Below, piece by piece: positions 8,137 through 16,261 of a stretch of 64,000 nt of DNA. The notes under the pieces were generated by a model, which did no database searches, was not told the origin of the DNA, and saw only the letters and a program-made list of their open reading frames with translations. The stretch's first letter is position 1. Every line of letters begins with the position of its first letter. Made by a program: the position numbers and the translations under genes. The DNA is from DASYTH01 sp045806965 (GTDB taxonomy: Bacteria > Actinomycetota > Actinomycetes > Mycobacteriales > Pseudonocardiaceae), in NCBI GenBank assembly GCA_045806965.1, contig JBJMIG010000054.1, forward strand, positions 10,954 to 74,953, given 5' to 3'.

Positions 8137-10581
8137 GTGGACCTACCCGCCGAGTTGCCGGATCTGCCGGTTCGGGCGGTGTTGGGTGAGGTCATGGCCG
8201 CGCTTGCGGAGTGTGGCACCGCGGTGTTGGTCGCTGCGCCGGGCGCGGGCAAGACCACGCTGGTACCGCTGGCCATGGCGGCCGGTATGGCCGGTCGGAT
8301 CGTGGTCGCTGAGCCGCGCCGGCTGGCCGCCCGCGCCGCCGCGGCCCGGATGGCCGACCTGTTGGGCGAGCCGGTGGGCGCCACCGTGGGCTACGCGGTG
8401 CGCGGCGATCGGCGGGTCTCCAAGGCCACCCGGATCGAGGTGGTCACCTCCGGGTTGCTGGTGCGGCGGTTGCAGTCCGATCCGGAACTGTCCGGCACGG
8501 GTGCGGTGCTGCTCGACGAGTGCCACGAACGGCACCTGGACGCCGACCTGTTGCTCGCCCTGCTGCTGGACATGCGCGCCGGACTGCGCCCGGATCTGCG
8601 CCTGCTCGCGACTTCGGCGACCGTCGCCACCGGCCGGCTCGCCGAGTTGCTCGGCGGGCCGGCCGGTGACGGCACCCCGGTGCTGCGCGCCGACGTACGG
8701 GCCTATCCGGTCGAGGTGACCTACACACCGCCGGCCCGGACCGAACGCATCGAGGGTTGCGTGGCCCGTACCGTCCACAGAGCACTGTCCGAAACGGATG
8801 GTGATGTACTGGTCTTCCTGCCCGGTGTCGCCGAGATCCACCGGGTCACCGCGCTACTCGGCGGCCTGACCGTGCTGCCCCTGCACGGACGGCTGTCCGC
8901 CGCGCGGCAGGACGCGGCACTGCGCCCGGGCACCGGGCGGCGGGTGGTGCTGGCGACCGCGGTCGCCGAGTCCAGCCTCACCGTCCCGGGAGTCCGCGCG
9001 GTCGTGGACGCCGGACTGGCCAGGGTGCCCCGAATGGACCACCGCCGGGGCCTGGCCGGGTTGATCACCACCAGGGTGTCGGCGGCCGTCGCCGAGCAAC
9101 GCGCCGGGCGCGCCGGCCGGCAGGGACCGGGCCGGGTCTACCGGTGCTGGCCCGAGCACGAGCACGCCACGCTGCCCCGGTATCCGGAACCGGAGATCAG
9201 AACCACCGACCTGACCAGGCTCGCTCTGGAGCTGGCCTGCTGGGGCACACCAGACGGCGCGAGCCTGGCCTGGTGGGATCCGCCACCTCCCGGCCCGCTG
9301 GCCGCCGGCCGGGAAGTGCTCACCGCGCTGGGTGCCCTTGACCGGGCCGGCGAGATCACCGAACGCGGCCGGCGGATCGCCGGCATCGGCCTGCATCCCC
9401 GGCTGGCCAGGGCACTGCTGGACGGCGCGGACATGATCGGCGCCAGGTCCGCGGCCGAAGTGGTGGTACTGCTCGACGACGACACCCTGACCACCGGCAC
9501 CGACCTCGAAGCGGCGGTGCGACGGCTGCGGGCCGACGACCACAGTGACGCCGCCCGTCGCTGGCGACACGAGGTGCGCAGGCTCTCCGCGCTGGTCGCC
9601 GACCGATCCGGCACCGAGCGGCCCGACCCGGCCGTGGTCGTGGCATTGGCCCACCCGGAGCGCCTCGCCCGGCGGCGCGCCCCCGGGTCGCGCGTATACC
9701 TGATGGCCGGCGGCACCGCGGCCGAGACCGACGGCAGCACCGACGCCGAGTGGCTCGCGGTGGCCGGCGTGGACCGCGATCCGGCCCGCGCCCACGGCAA
9801 GATCCGGTTGGCCGCCCGGGCCGACCAGCAACTGGCCGAACGCGCCGCCCCCGCCCTGATGTCCACTGTGGACGAAGTGCGGTGGGCCGACGGTGACATC
9901 CTCGCCCGCAGGGTCGACCGGCTCGGCGCGATCGTGCTGCACGAACGACAACTGGCCCAACCCGAACGCGCCGACCTACACGGCGCGCTCGTCGCGGGAC
10001 TTCGCCGGGAAGGCCTGGGCATCCTGCGCTGGACCAGCGGCGCCACCCGCCTGCGGCAGCGGCTGGCGTTCCTGAACCGAACCCTCGGCCAGCCATGGCC
10101 GCCGGTCGACGACCAGACCCTGCTGGACACCCTGGACTCCTGGCTCGGACCCGACCTGGCCACCGCACGCCGCCGCGCCGACCTGGAACGCATCGCCACC
10201 CACGACGCGATCTCCCGGCTGCGGCCCTGGCCGGCCGCCACCCGGCTCGACGAACTGGCCCCCGACCGGCTCACCGCGCCCTCCGGCGCACACATCCGGA
10301 TCGACTACTCGACCAACCAACCGATCCTGCCGGTCAAGGTGCAGGAAGCCTTCGGCTGGACCGAGAGCCCCACCATCGCCGACGGGCGGGTTCGCCTACT
10401 GCTACACCTGCTCTCCCCGGCCGGCCGACCCGTCGCCGTGACCAGCGATCTCGCCTCGTTCTGGCAGAGCGGATACCAACAGGTACGCACCGAACTGCGC
10501 GGCCGCTACCCCAAACACCCCTGGCCCACCGACCCAACCACCGCCGTTCCCACCCGACAACCCCACCGCTCCCGGAAGTGA
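8137..10581 (+). CDS. hrpB: ATP-dependent RNA helicase HrpB
   Basis: A DExH-box helicase of 814 residues, the usual HrpB length. Motifs: APGAGKTT (Walker A), LLDECHERH (DExH), SATVATG (motif III), ATAVAESSLT and QRAGRAGRQGPG (motif VI), then the HrpB-specific C-terminal region. The open frame extends upstream to 8047. I choose GTG 8137 because homology begins at DLPAELPDLPVRAVL and the extra 30 residues are low-complexity. It is monocistronic and convergent with the kinase-like gene 45 bases downstream. No link to its neighbours is apparent. Confidence 0.88.
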   Translation: MDLPAELPDLPVRAVLGEVMAALAECGTAVLVAAPGAGKTTLVPLAMAAGMAGRIVVAEPRRLAARAAAARMADLLGEPVGATVGYAVRGDRRVSKATRIEVVTSGLLVRRLQSDPELSGTGAVLLDECHERHLDADLLLALLLDMRAGLRPDLRLLATSATVATGRLAELLGGPAGDGTPVLRADVRAYPVEVTYTPPARTERIEGCVARTVHRALSETDGDVLVFLPGVAEIHRVTALLGGLTVLPLHGRLSAARQDAALRPGTGRRVVLATAVAESSLTVPGVRAVVDAGLARVPRMDHRRGLAGLITTRVSAAVAEQRAGRAGRQGPGRVYRCWPEHEHATLPRYPEPEIRTTDLTRLALELACWGTPDGASLAWWDPPPPGPLAAGREVLTALGALDRAGEITERGRRIAGIGLHPRLARALLDGADMIGARSAAEVVVLLDDDTLTTGTDLEAAVRRLRADDHSDAARRWRHEVRRLSALVADRSGTERPDPAVVVALAHPERLARRRAPGSRVYLMAGGTAAETDGSTDAEWLAVAGVDRDPARAHGKIRLAARADQQLAERAAPALMSTVDEVRWADGDILARRVDRLGAIVLHERQLAQPERADLHGALVAGLRREGLGILRWTSGATRLRQRLAFLNRTLGQPWPPVDDQTLLDTLDSWLGPDLATARRRADLERIATHDAISRLRPWPAATRLDELAPDRLTAPSGAHIRIDYSTNQPILPVKVQEAFGWTESPTIADGRVRLLLHLLSPAGRPVAVTSDLASFWQSGYQQVRTELRGRYPKHPWPTDPTTAVPTRQPHRSRK

Positions 10582-10626
10582 GCGCAATGTGGGCTGGCGA
10601 CGAGCCGGGCATCGGCCCGATCCGTC

Positions 10627-11631
10627 CTACCGGCCGGGGTATTCGGCGTGGATTTCGCCGTCGAACAATCTCCCGTAGAAGGCGTTCATCTTCGCGGCGG
10701 CGGGTGCGTGCCGGGTCAGGATCGCGGCCACCACCGGCGGCACGTCAGCCGGGATGTGGCCGGCGGCGCACCGACGTACGTACGCATTGCGGGCGACCGG
10801 GGGGCCGCTGGCCGGCACCGGTACCCCGCATACCGCGGTTACCAGCCAGTTGACCAGTCGCATGGCGGCATAGGCATCGTCATGAGTCGCGTGGCGTTCG
10901 GCGAAGTCGCGCTCGGCGGCCGACAGGTCGAAATGTGGCGATGTGGCCAGTCCGAAGTCGCTGAGATAGATCCGCTCCCCGTCGGTGCGCATGTTGCCGA
11001 AGTGTCCGTCCATGTGCAGCAGTTGCCGACCACGCAGGAACCTCACGATCTGCGAAAACTGCCGCTCGACCGTAGCGGCCCTGCCCACCGGGTTCTCGTG
11101 CAGCCAGTCCAGTATCGGCCGCGGGATGTGTTCGCAGAACAGGATGAGGCTGCACGATGCCGCGGCCAGCGCTTCGAAACGGGCACGCACGGTTGAGCAG
11201 TCGCCGAGGGCGGCGACGGCCGTGTCGATGTCGGCGTGTTCGGCTGCGACCGGCGAACGACCGGGAAGCACGCGCCAGTGGTAGAGCACCGGGAACGACT
11301 GCGTCTCGCCGGCCAGAACGGCGTCGGTGACGACCCTGTTCGCGGCCAGCTCGCGCCAGGCGTTGAATCCGGGGCTGGCCACGCCGTACTGGCAGTACAG
11401 CGGCAGATCGAACACGTTTGCGGTGGAGCCCGGATCGGCGAGCTCCCGGTCGGTCAGCGGGATGCGCTTGGCGAACACCGGCACGCCGTCGACGTCGAGG
11501 ACCACGGAACCGCCGCCCACACCCACACTGTTGGGCCGACCCGTCTCCACCAACGCGGCGAGCTCGACGTCACTGTGGGAATCCAGGAAAGCCGAGAGTC
11601 TTTGGTGGCAGGCGCGCCTGGCATCTGTCAT
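10627..11631 (-). CDS. Aminoglycoside-phosphotransferase/protein-kinase-like protein
   Basis: A 334-residue protein with a kinase-like catalytic core. LLHMDGHFGNM resembles the H-x-D-x-x-x-x-N catalytic loop of APH and lipopolysaccharide-type kinases, and YLSDFGLA is the DFG metal motif. An ATP-site lysine is likely in VPVFAKRIPL. ATG 11631 is preferred over the longer frame (to 11760), whose extra 43 residues look non-coding. It is the last gene of a minus-strand set (GNAT, infA-like, this gene), 145 bases after the IF-1 gene. A resistance phosphotransferase or a kinase acting on a ribosome-related target are both possible. The substrate is unknown. Confidence 0.75.
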   Translation of the reverse strand: MTDARRACHQRLSAFLDSHSDVELAALVETGRPNSVGVGGGSVVLDVDGVPVFAKRIPLTDRELADPGSTANVFDLPLYCQYGVASPGFNAWRELAANRVVTDAVLAGETQSFPVLYHWRVLPGRSPVAAEHADIDTAVAALGDCSTVRARFEALAAASCSLILFCEHIPRPILDWLHENPVGRAATVERQFSQIVRFLRGRQLLHMDGHFGNMRTDGERIYLSDFGLATSPHFDLSAAERDFAERHATHDDAYAAMRLVNWLVTAVCGVPVPASGPPVARNAYVRRCAAGHIPADVPPVVAAILTRHAPAAAKMNAFYGRLFDGEIHAEYPGR

Positions 11632-11776
11632 CGCACAACTGTGCCACGGGCCAGGCTGTCGACCTGGTCGCGCCGGTCCCGCCGACCGGAAGCCGCCGCC
11701 AGGGCGTGGGACCTGACGGCGGCTTTCCCGCGGCGCTTGTTGCCGGTGTGCAAGCCGCAAGCGGTGTCGACGATCG

Positions 11777-12001
11777 CTACGTCCGGTACCGGAAGCGGAT
11801 CCGGCCGCGGCTCAGGTCGTACGGGCTGAGTTCCACAAGCACCCGGTCGTACGGCAAGATCTTGATGTAGTTCTTCCGTATCTTCCCGCTGATGTGCGCC
11901 AGCACCTTGTGCCCGTTCTCGAGCTCCACCCTGAAGGTGGCGTTGCGCAGGCACTCCACGACAGTGCCCTCGACTTCGATGCCTCCTGCTGTTCCTGCCA
12001 T
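11777..12001 (-). CDS. infA: Translation initiation factor IF-1 (paralogue outside the ribosomal operon)
   Basis: A 74-residue protein with the full IF-1 S1/OB fold: VVECLRNATFRVELENGHKV, LAHISGKIRKNYIKILP and VELSPYDLSRGRI. Compared with the housekeeping form, the N-terminus is MAGTAGGIEVEGT rather than an MAKKDG-type, and the sequence reads KIRKNYIKILPYD where housekeeping copies usually read MRQHYIRILPED. ATG 12001 is preceded by GGAGAAG. The neighbours are a GNAT and a kinase-like gene instead of rpmJ, rpsM and rpoA, so this is a second, specialised copy. It may substitute for IF-1 under translation stress; this is inference. Confidence 0.92.
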   Translation of the reverse strand: MAGTAGGIEVEGTVVECLRNATFRVELENGHKVLAHISGKIRKNYIKILPYDRVLVELSPYDLSRGRIRFRYRT

Positions 12002-12075
12002 ATTTCTCGCACTTCTCCGTTCGGTGACCGAATGAATTCCTCTGACCTGGCAGTGATCGACGCGTCCCGGTGGGA

Positions 12076-12873
12076 TCAGTGCAGCACCAACTCCAGGTTG
12101 CTGCTCGCCCGCCGGGCGCCGACGCCCTCGAACAGCGCCAAGGCCGCAACGTTGGATTCGTGCACTTCGGCCGATGCCGTTGGAATCCCGGACTGGTGCA
12201 GCGCACCCAGCACGTGCACGAGCAGCGCCCGAGCGATACCGCGGCGGTGCCGGTCGCCTCGGACCGCGATCAGCCCGATCCGTGGCAGCCGGGCCACCTG
12301 CACCACCCGGACCAGCCCCACGTAGCGATCGGACTCCGCGGCCACCGCGTACTTCGACGGGTCTACCAGGGTGTCGCCGTCCGGGCGGACCAACACCTCG
12401 GCCGGCATCTCCTGCCATCCGACGGTGCCCTCGACCTCGTCGCGAATCGCGCGGTCGAGCGCGCGCAGCCGTCCCACCTCAGCCTCGCCGGCGGCCACTA
12501 TGGTCACGCCAGACGGCGGCGACACCGAGCCCAGTCCCGTGACCCGGGGGTCGGTGGGCACCAGGTACTCCCATTCACGGCGGCGAGTCGTGAAACCGGC
12601 TCGCTCCCAATGGGACGTCAAGTCGAGGTCGGCCTCGTCAACCACCGTATACAGCGGCTTCGGCAGGGCCGGCAGCATGGCATCGGCGAGTTGGTCGAAG
12701 ACCGCGCCGTGCCACGCGTCGATGCTGAGGAAGATCCGTCCGTCGGGCCTGCGCGAAGCTTCGCCTCGGCCGACCACCCGGTCGTCCTCCAAGGCGTGCC
12801 AGTGCCGCTCCGCGACCCGCGTGATGACCGCGGTGTGCTCGCCCGTACCCGACGTGGAATGTAGCGAATTCAT
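12076..12873 (-). CDS. GNAT-family N-acetyltransferase
   Basis: A 265-residue protein with an apparent double-GNAT layout. The C-terminal GNAT motif is clear: GLIAVRGDRHRRGIARALLVHVL (acetyl-CoA pyrophosphate loop RxxGxA), then ASAEVHESNVAALALFEGVGA. It starts at ATG 12873, downstream of a short leader reading frame (12928-12981), and its ribosome-binding region (GAGAGGCG) lies in the 3' arm of a possible hairpin. It is the first enzyme gene of the operon with the IF-1 paralogue and the kinase-like gene. Acetylation of an antibiotic or of a ribosomal component are both plausible. Confidence 0.8.
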   Translation of the reverse strand: MNSLHSTSGTGEHTAVITRVAERHWHALEDDRVVGRGEASRRPDGRIFLSIDAWHGAVFDQLADAMLPALPKPLYTVVDEADLDLTSHWERAGFTTRRREWEYLVPTDPRVTGLGSVSPPSGVTIVAAGEAEVGRLRALDRAIRDEVEGTVGWQEMPAEVLVRPDGDTLVDPSKYAVAAESDRYVGLVRVVQVARLPRIGLIAVRGDRHRRGIARALLVHVLGALHQSGIPTASAEVHESNVAALALFEGVGARRASSNLELVLH

Positions 12874-12878
12874 GGGTT

Positions 12879-12920
12879 GTCGCCTCTCGGGATTGCCTTC
12901 TTCGAGGCGCTCCCGGCGAC
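12879..12920 (-). promoter_or_regulatory. Possible attenuator hairpin covering the GNAT ribosome-binding site
   Basis: On the minus strand GTCGCC (12920-12915) can pair with GGCGAC (12884-12879), and an inner CTCG with CGAG. The 3' arm covers the GAGAGG that would serve as Shine-Dalgarno for ATG 12873. Placement directly after the leader stop resembles translational attenuators. Alternative local pairings exist, so the fold is uncertain. Confidence 0.35.
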
Positions 12921-12927
12921 ACCTGCG

Positions 12928-12981
12928 TCAGTCGCCCGACCGTGACGACGAGGGGGAGCACCCACATCGATACACGTTCAT
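12928..12981 (-). CDS. 17-codon leader peptide upstream of the GNAT/IF-1/kinase operon
   Basis: The frame encodes MNVYRCGCSPSSSRSGD and a stop. Its ATG (12981) is preceded by GGAGGAGGTGA at about 5 bases, containing GGAGGTGA, a full 8-base match to the anti-Shine-Dalgarno and the strongest ribosome-binding site noticed in the window. A short, very efficiently initiated frame ending 54 bases before a gene is typical of regulatory leaders. It probably senses ribosome stalling, as in antibiotic-inducible resistance genes. The peptide itself is not recognised. Confidence 0.6.
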   Translation of the reverse strand: MNVYRCGCSPSSSRSGD

Positions 12982-13018
12982 GGGTCTCACCTCCTCCGAG
13001 AATGTCACGGTCCAGCGC

Positions 13019-13056
13019 ACGGTATCGGCCCGAAGGTCGTCCCGTCCAACCATTTT
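13019..13056 (-). promoter_or_regulatory. Candidate promoter of the leader operon, WhiB7-like layout
   Basis: On the minus strand an A/T run (AAAAT) lies two bases before TTGGAC (-35, 13049-13044), with TACCGT (-10, 13024-13019) after 19 bases. An AT-rich box just upstream of the -35 is the hallmark of promoters activated by WhiB7 with the primary sigma factor. The predicted transcript would start about 30 bases before the leader ATG. Confidence 0.35.
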
Positions 13057-13160
13057 CCCGCCGCCGACTCGGCGTTTGAGCGGATCTCAGGGTTCGTCTC
13101 TGGGTGGTACTCCGGATCCTTCCTGATGTTCGGGTCGCGCCTGTGCGGCACTGTCGAGAC

Positions 13161-14291
13161 ATGCCAAGGCCCCGCTCCGTGATCGCCGCCGTCGTGACCG
13201 CGCTGTGCACGCTGCCCTTGACGGCGCCCACCATCGCCGCTGCCAGGACACCCGCTCCGGCAACCTCCGCGGTGCGACTGTCACTACCCGAGCCCACCGG
13301 ACCGGCCGCCGTCGGCCGCGCCACGCTCGCCCTCACCGACCGCGACCGCACCGATCCCTGGGTGCCCGAGGCCGGGCCGCGACGGCTCATGGTCACGTTG
13401 TACTACCCGGCCGTGCGGGGCACCGGCGGCCCGGCACCCTACATGGACCTCGCCGAAGCCACCGCGCTCGCCGCCTTCGCCCAACTCGGCCCGCGGTTCA
13501 CCGCGCAACGGCTCGCCAGCACCCGCACCTGGTCGCACACCAACGCCCGCGCGTTGCCCGGCCCGCACCCGCTCGTCCTGCTCTCGCCCGGGTTCACCGT
13601 CCCGCGCCACACCCTGACCGCCCTCGCCGAGGACCTCGCGTCCCGCGGCTACCTCGTCGCCGCCGTCGACCACGCCTTCGAGTCCGTCGCCACGAAGTTC
13701 CCCGGCGGAGTGCTCCGCTGCGCGGCCTGCGACCTACCCGCCCAGATCGGCAACGCCGCCATCGCGCTCAATCGGGGTCTGGACCTGTCCTTCGTGCTCG
13801 ACGAACTGCGCCACCATCCACTCGCCGACGAGTCCCGCGTGGCCGTCGTCGGGCACTCGATGGGCGGCGACGCCGCGGCCACGGCGATGCGCGCCGACCG
13901 CCGCGTCGACGCCGGTGTCAACCTCGACGGCCCGATGGACCCGGCCGATCCGCTCGATCGCCCGTTCCTCCTGCTCGGCAGCCTCGACGACCACTCACCG
14001 GGCGGCAGCTTCGACCCGTCCTGGGACGCGGTGTGGCCGCACCTGTCCGGTTGGAAGCGCTGGCTCACCGTCACCAACGCCGACCACTTCTCCTTCACCG
14101 ACCTGGACCTGCTCGTCCAGCAAGCCGGCGTCAACCTGCCGATGCCGCTCGATCCCGCCCGCGGCATCCAACTGACCCGCACCTACGTCGCCGCATTCGT
14201 CGACCAGCACCTGCGCGGCATCCCCCAGCGGCTACTCACCGGCCCGACGATCCGCTTCCCAGAAATCACCTTCCACCGCGGCCAGCCATAG
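13161..14291 (+). CDS. Secreted alpha/beta hydrolase, PAF-acetylhydrolase/lipase-like
   Basis: A 376-residue exported hydrolase. The N-terminus from ATG 13161 is a signal peptide (MPRPRSVIAAVVTALCTLPL, cleavage near AAARTPA). The catalytic features are those of the PAF-acetylhydrolase/lipase fold: GHSMGG nucleophile elbow, an acid in LLGSLDDHS and a histidine in TNADHFSFTD. LYYPAVRG and LVLLSPGF are typical of the family. Two cysteines in LRCAACDL suggest a disulfide. It probably hydrolyses lipid or ester substrates outside the cell. It is convergent with the next gene and divergent from the leader operon. Confidence 0.82.
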   Translation: MPRPRSVIAAVVTALCTLPLTAPTIAAARTPAPATSAVRLSLPEPTGPAAVGRATLALTDRDRTDPWVPEAGPRRLMVTLYYPAVRGTGGPAPYMDLAEATALAAFAQLGPRFTAQRLASTRTWSHTNARALPGPHPLVLLSPGFTVPRHTLTALAEDLASRGYLVAAVDHAFESVATKFPGGVLRCAACDLPAQIGNAAIALNRGLDLSFVLDELRHHPLADESRVAVVGHSMGGDAAATAMRADRRVDAGVNLDGPMDPADPLDRPFLLLGSLDDHSPGGSFDPSWDAVWPHLSGWKRWLTVTNADHFSFTDLDLLVQQAGVNLPMPLDPARGIQLTRTYVAAFVDQHLRGIPQRLLTGPTIRFPEITFHRGQP

Positions 14292-14317
14292 CCCCCAACG
14301 CACTCCTGCCGGAGGGG

Positions 14318-14884
14318 TCAAGGCGTGGCGGGGTGGTCGGGCGATGGCGGCAGGGGTTGGAGCGATCTCCAGGTGAGTTCGGGCAGCGGGCCGGTGGTGA
14401 TGTCGAGGTCTGCGCGGGCGCGGGCGTAGAACTCGTTGCGTAGTCGCATCGCATCCTGGTAGGCGCTGATGAACGAGGACGCGTCGGGGTGTTCTTCGCG
14501 CAGGATGCGCTCCAGTCGCCACACCTGCTCGCTCCATGCTCGTGCGGCAGAGATCGTGGTCGGATCGCCGAGGAGCAGGACGGCTTCCCATCGTGCGGCT
14601 CGTTCGGTCTCCGCCTCGGCGAGGGCGGCGAATGCGGGGTCGAGAACAACGGCCTGACCCGTGGACAACAGACCTTTGGTCTCCGCGATCCGCCGGCACA
14701 GCCGGACCATGTGCTTCACCGCGTCGGCGTACTCCGAATACGCGAGGAGGCGTTTGTCATCCCATCGGGCAGACTGCGCTCGTCGCCAACGGGTTCGCTC
14801 GGTGGTGGAGGTGACGACGAACGTGGTGGCCGAGCCGAGCAGGACACCGGCGATGGTCAACACCTGCGCAACGATCGGGTTCAC
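14318..14884 (-). CDS. Hypothetical protein with one N-terminal membrane helix
   Basis: A 188-residue protein of no recognised family. Residues 5-27 (IVAQVLTIAGVLLGSATTFVV) form one membrane helix. The rest is charged and largely helical, with TERTRWRRAQSARWDDKRLLAYSEY and many Arg/Glu residues, and probably lies in the cytoplasm. Proteins of this shape (short helix, then about 150 helical residues) are common single genes in actinobacteria. It is convergent with the lipase gene, and 352 bases separate its start from the NUDIX gene. Confidence 0.65.
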   Translation of the reverse strand: MNPIVAQVLTIAGVLLGSATTFVVTSTTERTRWRRAQSARWDDKRLLAYSEYADAVKHMVRLCRRIAETKGLLSTGQAVVLDPAFAALAEAETERAARWEAVLLLGDPTTISAARAWSEQVWRLERILREEHPDASSFISAYQDAMRLRNEFYARARADLDITTGPLPELTWRSLQPLPPSPDHPATP

Positions 14885-15236
14885 AGATCGCAGCCTGCCA
14901 TTCCGACGGCGAGTTACGCACTCAGCTGCTTGATATGTGGGTGTGCACGCGGACCGAACGTGGCGGCAACCGCTTTCGGGTCACCTGGCCGGGGTTCGGG
15001 TCCGCCGCATCCACGGGCACACGCACTGCCGGCTCGCCGCTGTCGGCGCACGTTGGTGCGCGGCCATCCCGCGGTATGTCCCACATTTGACGGGGAGCCA
15101 TTGCTGCAGGTGCCGCCTAGATATCGCCATGCTCGGTGGGCTCACGGTTTCTACACCGCCGTGCGGCGATCCTCGTGCTCCGGATCAGACTCGCCAGACC
15201 ACAGAGATTGCCCTAGGCCTGTGGTTCACTGTGCCC
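14885..15236. other. Intergenic region without a supported gene
   Basis: These 352 bases lie between two divergent genes and should hold both promoters. The frame that reads through here into the NUDIX gene shows no protein-like pattern. I found no convincing promoter, repeat or RNA. Confidence 0.5.
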
Positions 15237-15809
15237 ATGATCGACGAACCTGGGGGTGTGGTGGATGCGCCGTGGCGGCGGCTGTCGTCGCGGGTGTTGT
15301 TCGAGTCCCCGTGGCTGCGGGTGGTCCGGGATGAGACCGTGCGGCCGGACGGCTCGCCCGGCCAGTACGACCATGTTGAGGTGCCAGGGGCGGTGACGGT
15401 GCTCGCGATCGGCGAGGACCGGCAGTTGGCGATCACCCGGCAGTGGATCTACGTTCATAATGGCACGCAGTGGCGATTGCCGTCCGGCCGAATCGACGCC
15501 ACGGACCGGGATCCGGAGTCCGCCGCCCGGCGGGAACTTCTCGAGGAGACCGGGATCTCGGCGGACCGGCTGATCCCCTTGGGCACCATCAACGGCGCCG
15601 ATTCGTTCACCAATCACCGAGAGCACACGTTCCTGGCCACGGGCCTGCGCCGGGGCTCACCGCAGCTTGAGGCCGGCGAGGCCGACCTCCAGGTGCTCTG
15701 GCTTGGCGTCGACCAGGTGCTTGACCTGGTCACCTCGGGTGCCATGCCACACGCGGGCAGCTCCTTCGCCGTGCTCAGCGCCCACGTCCGGGGCCTCCTC
15801 GACGCTTGA
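15237..15809 (+). CDS. NUDIX hydrolase (ADP-ribose pyrophosphatase-like)
   Basis: A 190-residue NUDIX protein. The Nudix box is present as LPSGRIDATDRDPESAARRELLEETGI. The catalytic half RELLEETGI is canonical, while the spacing between the glycine and the first Glu is a few residues longer than in the standard GX5E form. An ADP-ribose pyrophosphatase-like N-terminal beta-strand region (SRVLFESPWLRVVRDETV) precedes it. ATG 15237 is chosen because the longer frame upstream is not protein-like. It probably hydrolyses a nucleoside-diphosphate derivative. Confidence 0.85.
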   Translation: MIDEPGGVVDAPWRRLSSRVLFESPWLRVVRDETVRPDGSPGQYDHVEVPGAVTVLAIGEDRQLAITRQWIYVHNGTQWRLPSGRIDATDRDPESAARRELLEETGISADRLIPLGTINGADSFTNHREHTFLATGLRRGSPQLEAGEADLQVLWLGVDQVLDLVTSGAMPHAGSSFAVLSAHVRGLLDA

Positions 15810-15840
15810 GAAATAGCATTTAGCGGACGGTTTCCCGATT

Positions 15841-15861
15841 CCTGTTTGATTGGGAAACAGG
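15841..15861. terminator. Inverted repeat after the NUDIX gene
   Basis: CCTGTTT (15841-15847) and AAACAGG (15855-15861) pair perfectly around a 7-base loop, 31 bases after the stop. An overlapping alternative pairs GTTTCCC (15830-15836) with GGGAAAC (15852-15858). It could be a terminator or an operator of the peptide gene that follows. Confidence 0.4.
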
Positions 15862-15963
15862 CAACCCATTGCCAACGAACAAGGCCGCGGAAGATCCTCT
15901 TTATAGGCGCCCGATCGATTCCCAAGAGCGCCAATGGTGGGAAACAATAAAGAGGAGATCCTC

Positions 15964-16137
15964 ATGTCCGCATCCCGAGCTGTCCTCATTTCGGCCAAAC
16001 TCGCAGCGTTGGTTGGCACGGGTTTCATCGCCATCGCCATTGTCGCCGCCGGCGCGAACGTTTCGGTTGCCGACGACACTGGTTCGAGTCAGACCCCACC
16101 GTCGGCGGGTCCCGACGGCAACTCCTGGGGCGGCTGA
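15964..16137 (+). CDS. Small exported peptide (57 aa), unknown
   Basis: ATG 15964 is preceded by AAGAGGAGATCCTC, a good ribosome-binding site. The product has a basic start, a long hydrophobic segment (LAALVGTGFIAIAIVAAGA, residues 13-31) and a polar tail rich in D, S, P and G ending GPDGNSWGG. It looks like a signal sequence with a probable cleavage near ANVSVADD, giving a secreted peptide of 20-25 residues. A strong hairpin (16146-16177) follows nine bases after the stop, so this is a complete small transcription unit. It sits directly before the remains of an XRE/TPR regulator. Short exported peptides beside TPR regulators are often cell-cell signals. I do not recognise this family with certainty. 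Confidence 0.6.
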   Translation: MSASRAVLISAKLAALVGTGFIAIAIVAAGANVSVADDTGSSQTPPSAGPDGNSWGG

Positions 16138-16145
16138 GCCGGGTT

Positions 16146-16177
16146 GGTCTCTCGGGCGTTCCGGCGCCCGAGAGACC
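16146..16177 (+). terminator. Rho-independent-type hairpin after the small peptide gene
   Basis: GGTCTCTCGGGCG (16146-16158) pairs perfectly over 13 bases with 16165-16177 around a 6-base loop. There is no T-run, which is usual in high-GC actinobacteria. Confidence 0.7.
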
Positions 16178-16261
16178 GGCATGCAAAGGCACATTGCGTT
16201 TCGATTCGACGAATGGTCTACTGCGGAGACAGCAACGGAAGGGCATCACCTGGAGGCACCG

